DNA from: Croceibacterium_A sp035626815
GTDB lineage: Bacteria; Pseudomonadota; Alphaproteobacteria; Sphingomonadales; Sphingomonadaceae
Length of the DNA stretch: 64,000 nucleotides
NCBI GenBank assembly: GCA_035626815.1
Contig: DASPMY010000027.1
Span: 1-64,000, forward strand
Reading direction: 5' to 3'
The notes beneath the pieces are model-generated. The model had not been told where the DNA came from. It did no database searches and worked only from the letters and a program-made list of their open reading frames with translations. Both the position numbers and the translations under genes were made by a program. Within the stretch, counting starts at the first letter, position 1. Every line of letters begins with the position of its first letter. Below are positions 8,085 through 16,495 of the stretch, in pieces.

Positions 8085-8510
8085 TTGCCGCCGTGCGCCT
8101 TCGATACGAATGTCTTCGCCTACGCGGCCGGCATCGCCGAGTCCGCCGCGGATCGCTCCAAAGTCGCCATGGCCGCGGCATTGTTATCGAGTGCGCTGCC
8201 GAACGAGCCGCTTGTCGTCCCCATTCAGGTCTGCTTCGAGCTGCATCGCCTGCTCATTCGCAAGCGTGGCCTCGAGCCCGATCGGGCTGCCGCGCTCGTC
8301 CGCGAATATACCGAGGGCGCCGTGATCGTATCCAGCGATGGGGCGGTCCTGGACGCCGCTTTCGCTCTCGCCGGGCGCCATCGGCTGCAGACTTTCGACG
8401 CGGTCATATTGGCATCAGCCGCGCGCGCGGGGTGCGAGATCCTTTATTCCGAAGACATGCAGGACGGGTTCGAGTGGGAAGGCGTGATGGTGGTCAATCC
8501 TTTCGCCTGA
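8085..8510 (+). CDS. PIN-domain toxin (VapC-like ribonuclease)
   Basis: A 141-residue PIN-domain protein, probably a metal-dependent endoribonuclease toxin of a type II system. Acidic residues expected to bind the metal are Asp7 (FDTN), Glu52 (CFELHR), Asp105 (TFDAVILA) and one of Glu123/Asp124 (YSEDM). The only suitable start is the TTG at 8085, 3 nt after the antitoxin stop, because translation must begin before FDTN. It is probably co-translated with the antitoxin. Pairing of a PIN toxin with a Phd-type rather than AbrB/VapB-type antitoxin is known but less usual. The RNA target cannot be read from sequence. Confidence 0.85.
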   Translation: MPPCAFDTNVFAYAAGIAESAADRSKVAMAAALLSSALPNEPLVVPIQVCFELHRLLIRKRGLEPDRAAALVREYTEGAVIVSSDGAVLDAAFALAGRHRLQTFDAVILASAARAGCEILYSEDMQDGFEWEGVMVVNPFA

Positions 8511-8514
8511 CCGC

Positions 8515-10032
8515 CTACTGCCCGAAACCCGCCTCGCCGGCGACCCGCGCGGCCTCCCTTGCGGCGGCGATCAGCGCGCCGGCCTTGGCTTCGCATTCGC
8601 GCTGCTCGTAGGCCGGGTCGCTGTCGGCGACGATGCCGGCGCCGGCCTGGACGTGCATGACCCCGTCCTTGACCACCGCGGTGCGCAGCACGATGCAGCT
8701 GTCGACCGAGCCGTCGGGGGCGAAGTAGCCGACGCCGCCGGCGTAAGCCCCGCGCGTCTCGGGCTCGAGCTCGGCGATGATCTGGCAGGCGCGGATCTTC
8801 GGCGCGCCCGAGACGGTGCCGGCGGGGAACCCGGCAAACAGCGCGTCGAGCGCATCCTTTGAGGGATCGAGCCGGCCGACGACGTTGCTGACGATGTGCA
8901 TCACGTGGCTGTAGCGCTCGATGGTGAAGCTGGCGGTGACCTTGACGCTGTCCGCCGCGGCGACCCGGCCAACATCGTTGCGGCCGAGGTCGAGCAGCAT
9001 CAGGTGCTCGGCGCATTCCTTGGGATCGGCCAGCAGGCTCGCCTCGGCCTCGCGGTCCGCCTCCTCGGTCTGGCCGCGCGGGCGGGTGCCGGCGATCGGG
9101 CGGATCGTCACCTCGCCGTCGCGCACGCGGACGAGGATCTCGGGGCTCGAGCCGACGACGGCGAAGCCCGGCAGGTCGAGAAAATAGAGGAACGGCGAGG
9201 GGTTCACGCGCCGGAGCGCCCGGTACAGCGCGAACGGCGGCAGCGGGAACGGACAGGTGAAGCGCTGCGCCAGAACCACCTGGAAGATGTCCCCGGCGGC
9301 GATGTATTCCTTCGCGGCGAGCACCATGCGCTCGTAGTCGGCGGCGGGCATGGCCGGCTCGAGCGCCAGCTCCGGCAACGCGAACTCGCGCACAGCGGGC
9401 GGCGCATTCTCGCCCAGCCGGCGCAGGGCCCCGTCGATCCGCTCGCCGGCGCGTTCGACAGCCCGCCCGGGGTCGGTGCCGTCGGCCCACAGCGGGGCGA
9501 TGCAGAACAGCTCGTCGCTCAGCCCGTCGAACACCAGGATCAGCGTCGGGCGGGCGAACAGCATGTCAGGCACGTGCAGCTCGCTCTCGCCCCGCGCGCG
9601 CGGCAGGTTCTCGACCAGGCCGATGGTTTCGTAGCCGAAGTAGCCGACCAGGCAGGCGAGCGCCGGGGGCAGCGCCGCCGGCACCTCGATCCGGCACGAG
9701 TCGGCCAGCGCCCGGAGCTCGGCGAGGCTGTCGCCGGGCAGCGGCACGAACGCATCGCGATCGTGGCGCCAGGCGCGGTTGACCTCGGCGGCATGGCCGG
9801 TGGCGCGGAACAGCAGGTCCGGATCGAGCCCGAGCAGGCTGTAGCGCCCGCGCACCGAGCCGCCCTCGACCGATTCGAGCAGGAAGTCGCCGCGCCCGGG
9901 CTCGATCAGCTTGAGCGCCGCGCCGACCGGCGTCTCGGTGTCGGCGACGAGCTTGCGCCAGACCAGCGCCGGCCGGCCCGCGGCGAGCTGCGCGCGCGCG
10001 GGTCCGGCGTTCTCGGGCAGGGCGCCGGCCAA
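8515..10032 (-). CDS. trpE: Anthranilate synthase component I TrpE
   Basis: A 505-residue chorismate-using enzyme making anthranilate with ammonia from TrpG. The N-terminal region includes LLESVEGG, part of the tryptophan feedback pocket in this family. The chorismate-binding domain includes QRFTCPFPLPP, AGTRPRGQTEEAD, LMLLDLGRNDVGRV, FPAGTVSGAPKIRA and AGAGIVADSDP. The start is uncertain: TTG at 10032 is the best candidate after the ppiD stop, 10 nt upstream, and no ATG is nearby. The 3' end lies 4 nt from the convergent PIN toxin gene. Confidence 0.95.
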   Translation of the reverse strand: MAGALPENAGPARAQLAAGRPALVWRKLVADTETPVGAALKLIEPGRGDFLLESVEGGSVRGRYSLLGLDPDLLFRATGHAAEVNRAWRHDRDAFVPLPGDSLAELRALADSCRIEVPAALPPALACLVGYFGYETIGLVENLPRARGESELHVPDMLFARPTLILVFDGLSDELFCIAPLWADGTDPGRAVERAGERIDGALRRLGENAPPAVREFALPELALEPAMPAADYERMVLAAKEYIAAGDIFQVVLAQRFTCPFPLPPFALYRALRRVNPSPFLYFLDLPGFAVVGSSPEILVRVRDGEVTIRPIAGTRPRGQTEEADREAEASLLADPKECAEHLMLLDLGRNDVGRVAAADSVKVTASFTIERYSHVMHIVSNVVGRLDPSKDALDALFAGFPAGTVSGAPKIRACQIIAELEPETRGAYAGGVGYFAPDGSVDSCIVLRTAVVKDGVMHVQAGAGIVADSDPAYEQRECEAKAGALIAAAREAARVAGEAGFGQ

Positions 10033-10042
10033 CGGCGCGCCC

Positions 10043-11977
10043 TCAGTTGTTCTGGCCGGTGAGCTGCGCCGCCACCGCCTTGATCGCGGTCTCGTTGCGC
10101 TCGACGCCGACCTCGCGCTGCGCGGCGTTGACGAACTGCTCGAGGTATTCGTCGCCGGTCACCTGGCCCAGCTGGCGCAGCGTGGCGAGGATGATCGGGT
10201 CGTTGTCGGCCACCGTGCCGGCCTCCACGTCGTCGAGCTGGATCACGTACCAGCCGCCGTCGTCCGGGGCCTCGAGCTTCTTGACCGTGCCCTGGGCCAT
10301 GCTGAAGAACAGCGCCAGGCCCGGCGGGACCTGCCCGGTCCGGCCAAGCTCCTCGCGATTGAGGTCGACCGACTGCGGCGTCGGCACCGCCTTGTTCTCG
10401 GCCGCCACCGCCGCGGCCATGGCCGTGCCGCGGCCGAGCCGCTGGATGATCCGGTCGGCCGCCGCGCGCGCCGCCTTGGCGCCCTCGTCGCGGCGCCACA
10501 GCGCGACCACCTGCGGCCGGATCTGCGCCAGCGGGGCCGTCGCCGACGGGGTGATGTCGGTCACGTCGAAGATCACGAACGTCTCGCCGGCGACTAGCTC
10601 GGCGAGTTGCGGCTCGGCTTCCTCCATCTCGAATGCCGGCTGGAGCACGCGGCCGACGACCGGCGGAACCGTCTCGTCGGCCGCGCCGTAAATCCGCCCG
10701 TCGGCGGTCGCCGGGCGGGTGCTGGCGATCTCGACCTTCAGCTCGCGGGCGACTTCCGACAGGCTGCGGCCTTCGTCGAATTCCTCCTCGATCCGCGCGG
10801 TCAGGTCGGCCAGCGCGGCGCGGCGCTGCTCCTCCGCGAGCGCCGCGGCAATCTCGCCGCGCACCTGGGCGAGCGTGCGGGCCGCCTGGCGCTCGACGTT
10901 CTCGACCCGCAGGACGTACCAGCCGAGCCCGCCGCGCGCCGGAGCCGCCACGGTGCCGTCGCGCGCGGCAAAGGCCGACTGCGCCACCGCCGCCGACGCC
11001 GCGGTGCTCAGCTCGGCCTGGGTGACCGGGCCGACGGTGGTCGTCGCCAGGCCTTTCGCACGCGCCGCGGCATCGAGCGACTGGCCGCCGGCAACCTCGG
11101 CGACGATCGCCCGGGCGGCGTCCTGCGTCGGCACCACCAGCTGGGTGAAAGTGCGCCGCTCGACCGCCGCGTACTGCGCCGCGTCGCGCTTGAAGCGGGC
11201 GGCGATCTCCGCTTCGGTCGGCGCGCGCAAGGTGCCGAGCGCCTCCTCGCCGAAGCGGGCATAGCGGATCACCCGCCGCTCGGGGCGGACGAAGCGGCTG
11301 CCGTTGGCGCGGTAGAACGCCTGCAGCTGGGCCTCGGTCGGCTCGCGCTGGGGCGCGAACGCCGCGCTCGGCAGCAGCGCGATCGAGCCCTGGCGGCGTT
11401 CGCGCAGCAGCGTCGCGTAGCGCTTGCCGAAGCTCTCGGGCATCACCGGCGAGAAGGCGATCGGGGTGATCAGCTGGCGCGCCAGCAGGCCCATGGCCAG
11501 GTCCTCGCGCACCGCGGCCTCGGTCAGGCCGCGCTGGCCGATCGCGACCCGGAAGGCGTCCTGGTCGAACTCGCCGTCGGGTCCGCGGAACGCCGGGATC
11601 TGCAGCAGCTCGCTGTCGACCAGCCGGTTGCCGGCGCGCATTCCGTGGCGCCGGGCGAACTCGGCCAGCGCGGTGCGGCGGATGACCTGGTCGAGCACGT
11701 CGTCGAGCGCGCCGTCGGCCACGAACGCCGCCATCGTCATCGTCGGGTCGGTTTGCCGCACCTGGTCGAGCGCATTCGTCGCGTTCATCGACAGCTCGGC
11801 GGCATCGATCCGCTCGTCGCCGACCACGGCCACGCGGTCGCCGCCCGACACGCCGCCGAACACCGCGTTGTTGGCCACGTCCGAGCTGGCGAAAGCGATG
11901 GCGATCAGCACCAGGAACGCCAGCGTGATGCCGACGCCGAGCTTGGAGCCGAAGAATTTGCGGAACAGGGTGATCAT
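10043..11977 (-). CDS. PpiD-like membrane-anchored peptidyl-prolyl isomerase
   Basis: A 644-residue protein with one N-terminal transmembrane helix (about residues 12-30) and a large periplasmic part. The SurA-N-like chaperone region (about 40-200) includes DVLDQVIRRTALAEFA. Parvulin-type PPIase segments follow (RRTFTQLVVPT... and GLGWYVLRVENV). Such proteins help fold outer-membrane and periplasmic proteins leaving the Sec channel. The ATG at 11977 (MITLFRKFFGSKLGVG) was chosen because it directly precedes the membrane anchor. Active-site residues of the parvulin domain are poorly conserved in this family, so chaperone function is more certain than isomerase activity. The 10-nt spacing to trpE suggests co-transcription. 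Confidence 0.88.
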   Translation of the reverse strand: MITLFRKFFGSKLGVGITLAFLVLIAIAFASSDVANNAVFGGVSGGDRVAVVGDERIDAAELSMNATNALDQVRQTDPTMTMAAFVADGALDDVLDQVIRRTALAEFARRHGMRAGNRLVDSELLQIPAFRGPDGEFDQDAFRVAIGQRGLTEAAVREDLAMGLLARQLITPIAFSPVMPESFGKRYATLLRERRQGSIALLPSAAFAPQREPTEAQLQAFYRANGSRFVRPERRVIRYARFGEEALGTLRAPTEAEIAARFKRDAAQYAAVERRTFTQLVVPTQDAARAIVAEVAGGQSLDAAARAKGLATTTVGPVTQAELSTAASAAVAQSAFAARDGTVAAPARGGLGWYVLRVENVERQAARTLAQVRGEIAAALAEEQRRAALADLTARIEEEFDEGRSLSEVARELKVEIASTRPATADGRIYGAADETVPPVVGRVLQPAFEMEEAEPQLAELVAGETFVIFDVTDITPSATAPLAQIRPQVVALWRRDEGAKAARAAADRIIQRLGRGTAMAAAVAAENKAVPTPQSVDLNREELGRTGQVPPGLALFFSMAQGTVKKLEAPDDGGWYVIQLDDVEAGTVADNDPIILATLRQLGQVTGDEYLEQFVNAAQREVGVERNETAIKAVAAQLTGQNN

Positions 11978-12191
11978 GGAAGAGGCGGTCTCGGGATGGC
12001 TGCGCGGCGCCGGGGCCCCGGCGCGTTCGAAGGCGGGCTTTATCCCGCATGCGGCGCTGCCGCAACAGCCCTCGGCCAATCCGCCACAGGCGAAAAGCTG
12101 CTTTTGACAACGCCAGCGAGGCCGACTAGCGGGCTAGCACTTCGGGCCCCCCTCGCGGGGCCGGAACCTTCATGCGAAATCCAGGGAACTT

Positions 12192-12950
12192 ATGGCCCAG
12201 CGCCCCTATATCGTCGGCAACTGGAAGATGAACGGCACCCGCGCGATGCTGTCCGAGGCGCGCGCGATCGACCGCGCCGCCGAACGGCTGCTCAAGGCCG
12301 AAGTGGCGATCGCGCCGCCGTTCACGCTGATCCACGCGACGCGCAAGGAAGCGGGGCTGATCGGCGTCGGGGCGCAGGATTGCCACGCGGCCGAAGGCGG
12401 CGCGCACACCGGCGACGTGTCGGCGGGGATGCTCAAGGACGCCGGCGCCGGCTTCGTCATCGTTGGCCATTCGGAGCGCCGCGCCGATCACGGCGAGAGC
12501 GACGCCGCGGTCAGGGCCAAGGCCGAGGCGGCGCTGGCGGTGGGGCTGGCGGCGATCGTCTGCGTCGGCGAAACCGAGGCGCAGCGCGATGCCGGCCAGG
12601 CCGAGGCGGTCGTCGCCGCGCAGCTCGAAGGGTCGCTGCCGCGCGGCGAAGGCGCTGCCGAGAAAGTCACCGTGGCCTACGAGCCGGTGTGGGCGATCGG
12701 CACCGGACGCACGCCGACGGTCGACGACGTCGGCCAGATGCACCGCTCGATCCGCGAGCGGCTCGGCGGGATCTACGGCGAGGCGGGGGCCCAGGTGCGC
12801 ATCCTCTACGGCGGCTCGGTGAAGCCCGACAACGCCGCCGAGCTGCTGGCGGCGGCCGAGGTCGGCGGCGCGCTCGTCGGCGGCGCGAGCCTGACCGCGG
12901 AGAGCTTCCTCGGCATCATCGTCGCCGCGGCCGAGCTCGGCGAGGGCTGA
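12192..12950 (+). CDS. tpiA: Triosephosphate isomerase
   Basis: A 252-residue TIM-barrel enzyme interconverting glyceraldehyde-3-phosphate and dihydroxyacetone phosphate. The substrate lysine lies in GNWKMNGT, the catalytic histidine in VGHSERR, the catalytic glutamate in AYEPVWAIGTGRTPT, and the phosphate loop in ILYGGSVKPDNA. The start has an AGGGAA ribosome site. It opens a plus-strand run with secG and pyrG, the same order as in other sphingomonads, and is divergent from the ppiD-like gene across 214 nt. Confidence 0.97.
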   Translation: MAQRPYIVGNWKMNGTRAMLSEARAIDRAAERLLKAEVAIAPPFTLIHATRKEAGLIGVGAQDCHAAEGGAHTGDVSAGMLKDAGAGFVIVGHSERRADHGESDAAVRAKAEAALAVGLAAIVCVGETEAQRDAGQAEAVVAAQLEGSLPRGEGAAEKVTVAYEPVWAIGTGRTPTVDDVGQMHRSIRERLGGIYGEAGAQVRILYGGSVKPDNAAELLAAAEVGGALVGGASLTAESFLGIIVAAAELGEG

Positions 12951-13017
12951 GCCTCCGCTTGTCCAAACCGCGCCGCGCGCCTACATCGGCGCACGGGCCC
13001 AGCCAGAGAGTTTTCGC

Positions 13018-13428
13018 ATGTTCCTGTTCCTCACCGTCGTCCAGGCGATCATCGCCGCCGCGCTTGTCGGGGTGGTGCTGATGCAGCGCTCGGAGGGCGG
13101 CGGCCTCGGCATCGGCGGCGGCGGGAGCCCCGGCGGGCTGATGAGCGCGCGCGGCGCGGCCGACTTCCTGACCCGCACGACCAAGTGGCTGGCGGTGCTG
13201 TTCGTCGTGCTGGCGATCGTCATCGGCGCGGTCGCGGTGGGCAGCACGACCGGACGCGACATCGACACCTCGCTCGATCGCACGGTGGCCCCGGCGCAGC
13301 CCGACCCGCTCGCACCGGTGACGGCGCCGGGCGCGGGCCTCGACGCACCGGTGGTCGACGCCCCGGCCGCGACGGCCACGGCCTCGCCGGCGCCGAGCGA
13401 CGATCCGCTGGCCGACGTCGCGCAGTAG
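13018..13428 (+). CDS. secG: Preprotein translocase subunit SecG
   Basis: A 136-residue SecG, the small inner-membrane partner of SecYE that assists protein export. It has two transmembrane helices (about residues 2-22 and 58-78) joined by the conserved loop with MQRSEGGGLGIGGGG and ARGAADFLTRTTKW. The C-terminal tail (about 85-136) is Ala/Pro-rich, low-complexity and typical of alphaproteobacterial SecG. It lies between tpiA and pyrG. Confidence 0.94.
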   Translation: MFLFLTVVQAIIAAALVGVVLMQRSEGGGLGIGGGGSPGGLMSARGAADFLTRTTKWLAVLFVVLAIVIGAVAVGSTTGRDIDTSLDRTVAPAQPDPLAPVTAPGAGLDAPVVDAPAATATASPAPSDDPLADVAQ

Positions 13429-13508
13429 GGCCGCTCACCGCAACATTGTGAGTTTCGCAGGATCGGCGCTTGCGCCGAATCCATCGGGGGGCTTAAGGCT
13501 CGTCTCCC

Positions 13509-15143
13509 ATGGCGCGGTTTATATTTATCACCGGCGGCGTGGTCTCATCGCTCGGCAAGGGACTGATGGCGGCGAGCCTCGCGGCGCTGCTGCAGGCGCG
13601 CGGCTACAAGGTCCGCATCCGCAAGTTCGATCCCTACCTCAACGTCGATCCGGGGACGATGAGCCCCTACCAGCACGGCGAGGTCTACGTCACCGACGAC
13701 GGCGCCGAGACCGACCTCGACCTCGGCCACTACGAGCGCTTCACCGGGGTTTCGGCGCGGCAGGCCGACAACGTCACTTCGGGCCGCATCTACCAGACGA
13801 TCATCCACAAGGAGCGGCGCGGCGACTACCTCGGCGCCACGGTGCAGGTGATCCCGCACGTCACCGACGCGATCAAGCAATTCGCGCTGACCGACACCGA
13901 CGACCACGATTTCATCCTGTGCGAGATCGGCGGCACCGTGGGCGACATCGAGAGCCTGCCGTTCATCGAGGCGATCCGCCAGCTGAGGAATGAGCTCGGC
14001 CGCGAGCGGACCTGCGCGATCCACGTCACGCTGGTGCCCTACGTCTCGGCCGCCGGCGAGCTGAAGACCAAGCCCACCCAGCATTCGGTGCGCGAGCTGA
14101 CCAGCCTCGGCGTCCAGCCCGACGTGCTGCTGTGCCGCTGCGAGCACCCGCTGCCGGCGGGCGAGCGGGCCAAGATCGCCCTGTTCTGCAACGTGCGGCC
14201 CGAAGCGGTGATCCAGGCGCTCGACGCCACGAGCATCTACGCCGTGCCGCTGCAGTATCACGCCGAGGGCCTCGACGAGCAGGTCCTGCTGCACTTCGGC
14301 CTCGATGCGCCGGCGCCGGACCTGTTGCGCTGGGCCGACATCGTCGATCGCTACGAGAACCCCGAGGGCGAAGTGACGATCGCTGTGGTCGGCAAGTACG
14401 TCGGCCTGCCCGACGCCTACAAGTCGCTCAACGAGGCGCTGGTCCACGGCGGCATGGCCAACCGGGTGCGGGTCAACATCCGCTGGATCGACGCCGAGAT
14501 CTTCGAGCAGGACGATTCGGCCATCGCCGGTCAGCTCGAACCGATGCACGCGATTCTCGTGCCCGGCGGGTTCGGCGAGCGCGGCTCCGAAGGCAAGATC
14601 GCCAGCGTCCGCTTCGCCCGCGAGCGCAAGGTGCCGTTTTTCGGCATCTGCCTCGGCATGCAGATGGCGTGCATCGAAGGCGCGCGGAACACCGCCGGCA
14701 TTCCCGACGCCTCGTCGACCGAGTTCGGCCCGACGGCGGAGCCGGTCGTCGGCATCATCACCGAGTGGATGAGCGCCGAAGGCCTCCAGCAGCGCTCGGC
14801 CGAAGGCGATCTCGGCGGCACGATGCGCCTCGGCGCCTATGACGCGGTGCTCTCGGGGAACAGCCACGTTTCAAGCATTTACGGCGGGCGGACGCAGATA
14901 TCCGAGCGCCACCGCCACCGCTACGAGGTCAACTCGGCCTATCGCGGCCCGCTCGAGCAGGGCGGCCTGGTGTTCTCCGGCATGTCGCCCGACGGGCTGC
15001 TGCCCGAGATCGTCGAGCGGCCCGACCACCCGTGGTTCGTCGGGGTGCAGTTCCATCCCGAGCTGAAATCGAAGCCGTTCGATCCCCATCCGCTGTTCGC
15101 CGGGTTCATCGCCGCCGCGCTGCACCAGTCGCGGCTGGTCTAG
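13509..15143 (+). CDS. pyrG: CTP synthase
   Basis: A 544-residue glutamine-dependent enzyme that aminates UTP to CTP. The amidoligase domain starts MARFIFITGGVVSSLGKG (P-loop-like) and holds KFDPYLNVDPGTMSP and CEIGGTVGDIES. The amidotransferase half has the nucleophile in FFGICLGMQMA and the His-Glu pair in VQFHPELKSKP. The length is typical. A short hairpin CGGCGC-TT-GCGCCG lies in the 80-nt gap after secG. Confidence 0.98.
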   Translation: MARFIFITGGVVSSLGKGLMAASLAALLQARGYKVRIRKFDPYLNVDPGTMSPYQHGEVYVTDDGAETDLDLGHYERFTGVSARQADNVTSGRIYQTIIHKERRGDYLGATVQVIPHVTDAIKQFALTDTDDHDFILCEIGGTVGDIESLPFIEAIRQLRNELGRERTCAIHVTLVPYVSAAGELKTKPTQHSVRELTSLGVQPDVLLCRCEHPLPAGERAKIALFCNVRPEAVIQALDATSIYAVPLQYHAEGLDEQVLLHFGLDAPAPDLLRWADIVDRYENPEGEVTIAVVGKYVGLPDAYKSLNEALVHGGMANRVRVNIRWIDAEIFEQDDSAIAGQLEPMHAILVPGGFGERGSEGKIASVRFARERKVPFFGICLGMQMACIEGARNTAGIPDASSTEFGPTAEPVVGIITEWMSAEGLQQRSAEGDLGGTMRLGAYDAVLSGNSHVSSIYGGRTQISERHRHRYEVNSAYRGPLEQGGLVFSGMSPDGLLPEIVERPDHPWFVGVQFHPELKSKPFDPHPLFAGFIAAALHQSRLV

Positions 15144-15438
15144 GCCGGCGCGGGGCGCGCCGTCCCTTTGTGGGATTCGGCCGCAGAATCCGCTTGCTTT
15201 GCAGCCCGCAAGTCGTAGCTTTTCACGTTGGTCGCACGAAATTGGCAGGCGCCGCCGCAGGGCGGCGCAGAAGGGGCGCGCGCGACATTCCATTGATCAC
15301 TTAGACCGGCCGCGCGGGTGCGGTGCGCGGGGGCGTGGAACGCCTGCCTTGCGTCCGGTTCGGTCTTGCGTCTCGATTTGGCCGTCTTTTGCGACCCGGA
15401 CGGCCATTTTGGGGGGCAGGTCGGCGCCACAGCGTCGA

Positions 15439-15468
15439 GGGGGCGGAATCCGCAAGGGTTCCGCCCCC
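15439..15468. repeat. Perfect 10-bp hairpin in the pyrG-hsp20 gap
   Basis: GGGGGCGGAA (15439-15448) and TTCCGCCCCC (15459-15468) pair perfectly around a 10-nt loop. No T-tract follows on either strand, so it is not a canonical intrinsic terminator. It sits in the 453-nt gap 15144-15596 between convergent pyrG and hsp20. Apart from this hairpin and the palindrome at 15491-15575 I see no gene in that gap. The long minus-strand frame across it has no recognisable domain. Confidence 0.6.
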
Positions 15469-15490
15469 GAACGTATCGTTTCAACCGAGT

Positions 15491-15575
15491 CCCGCGTCCC
15501 CGCCCGGGCGGTGACCCAGAGCCGCGCGCGTGGTGGCCGCCGCCCCCCGGACCCCCGCCTGCGCGGGGGCGCGGG
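15491..15575. repeat. Palindromic repeat, CCCGCGTCCCC family
   Basis: CCCGCG (15491) and CGCGGG (15570) form the ends of a GC-rich nested palindrome with inner hairpins. The left arm reads CCCGCGTCCCCGCCCGGGCG and continues into GTGACCCAG. It is the same family as the element at 57477-57556. It lies just downstream of the hsp20 stop codon. Confidence 0.65.
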
Positions 15576-15596
15576 CTCAAACAAGGCGAGACGAGA

Positions 15597-16061
15597 TCAG
15601 GCGGCTTCGGCCTGGTTGTCCTCGACCGCCTGCAGCGTCGGCTGGCCGCCGATGACGATCTTCTTCGGCTTCATCGCCTCGGGCACTTCGCGCACGAGGT
15701 CGATCACCAGCAGGCCGTCGGCCAGGTCGGCGTTGTCGACGCGGACGAAGTCGGCCAGCTCGAAACGGCGCTCGAACCCGCGGTTGGCGATGCCGACGTG
15801 GACCATCTCGCCGTCGGCGGTCTCCTCGCGGCGGCGGCCCTGGATCACCAGCAGGTTCTGGTGCGCGGTGATGTCGAGGTCCTCCGGGCGGAAACCGGCG
15901 ACCGCCAGCGTGACGCGGTAGGCATCGTCGCCGCGGCGCTCGATGTTGAACGGCGGATAGTTGTCGCCGGCGTTGCCGCGGGCCTGGTTCTCGAGCAGGT
16001 CGAACAACCTGTCGAAGCCGACGGTGGAGCGGCGATAGGGGGTGAAATCGAAACGGTTCAT
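15597..16061 (-). CDS. Small heat-shock protein, Hsp20/alpha-crystallin family (IbpA-like)
   Basis: A 154-residue ATP-independent holdase that binds unfolding proteins during heat stress. The alpha-crystallin domain spans about residues 35-130: PPFNIERRGDDAYRVTLAVAGF, DLDITAHQNLLVIQG, RGFERRFEL, and ADGLLVIDL near the end. The N-terminus MNRFDFTPYRRSTVGFDRLF is typical of the IbpA type. The ATG at 16061 was chosen because GGAGGA lies 9 nt upstream. A longer frame from 16097 would run through that ribosome site. A sigma-32-type promoter and a ROSE-like leader precede it. Confidence 0.95.
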   Translation of the reverse strand: MNRFDFTPYRRSTVGFDRLFDLLENQARGNAGDNYPPFNIERRGDDAYRVTLAVAGFRPEDLDITAHQNLLVIQGRRREETADGEMVHVGIANRGFERRFELADFVRVDNADLADGLLVIDLVREVPEAMKPKKIVIGGQPTLQAVEDNQAEAA

Positions 16062-16150
16062 CGAAACAAATCCTCCATTGAGCAATTTGAACGGCATCGG
16101 GCCCGCCGGGGCGGCGCCCGCTCCGCAACAGCCCTCGCGGCGCGTTGCGG
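16062..16150 (-). promoter_or_regulatory. ROSE-like RNA thermometer in the hsp20 leader
   Basis: Read on the minus strand, the leader contains CCGCAAC...GTTGCGG (7-bp stem), then a GC-rich hairpin with GGGC...GCCC. Close to the gene, TTGCTC (16080-16085) faces the Shine-Dalgarno GGAGGAT (16070-16076) across 3 nt. A U-U/C-GCU block pairing with the ribosome site is the hallmark of ROSE thermometers, which control hsp20 genes in alphaproteobacteria. Translation would be released when the last hairpin melts. The assignment is by motif and context; no folding was computed. Confidence 0.75.
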
Positions 16151-16156
16151 CAGGTG

Positions 16157-16186
16157 CTAGATATGTCGCGCCATTTCGCTTTCAAG
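16157..16186 (-). promoter_or_regulatory. Sigma-32-type promoter of hsp20
   Basis: On the minus strand CTTGAAA (16180-16186) is followed after 14 nt by CATATCTAG (16157-16165). The -35 exactly matches the RpoH consensus and the -10 resembles CCCATAT. The predicted start near 16150 places the ROSE-like structure at the 5' end of the message. Confidence 0.72.
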
Positions 16187-16219
16187 ACCTGGTAAATAGC
16201 TGAATGCAAAGGATATAGC

Positions 16220-16483
16220 GTGAGCCAGCCGAAGGTCGAGATTTACACCAAGGCGTGGTGCGGGTACTGCTTCAGGGCCAAGCGCCTGCTCGAGAGCAAG
16301 GGCGTCGCGTTCGCCGAATACGACATCACCCTGGGCGGGCCGAAGCGCGCCGAAATGCTCGCCCGCAAGCCCGACGCATTCACCGTGCCGCAGATCTTCA
16401 TCGACGGCCACGCGGTTGGCGGCTCGGACGACCTTCACCGGCTCGACCGCGAAGGCAAGCTCGATGGCCTGCTCGGGCTCTGA
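16220..16483 (+). CDS. grxC: Glutaredoxin 3
   Basis: An 87-residue glutaredoxin with the redox pair in AWCGYCFRAK (CGYC, residues 13-16), then TVPQIFIDG with the cis-proline and GGSDDLH for glutathione binding. It reduces disulfides and glutathionylated proteins using glutathione. It starts with GTG at 16220. It is followed after 12 nt by an amidohydrolase gene, the usual grxC-nitrilase order in alphaproteobacteria, and is divergent from hsp20. Confidence 0.95.
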   Translation: MSQPKVEIYTKAWCGYCFRAKRLLESKGVAFAEYDITLGGPKRAEMLARKPDAFTVPQIFIDGHAVGGSDDLHRLDREGKLDGLLGL

Positions 16484-16495
16484 CGCGCCCCGCCG

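Noticed and set aside
15173..15191. Terminator directly after pyrG (GGATTC/GAATCC)
   Set aside because: The stem is only 6 bp and is not followed by a T-tract.
15140..15580. Minus-strand frame of 146 codons in the pyrG-hsp20 gap
   Set aside because: No domain, composition driven by palindromic repeats and high GC; no ribosome site.
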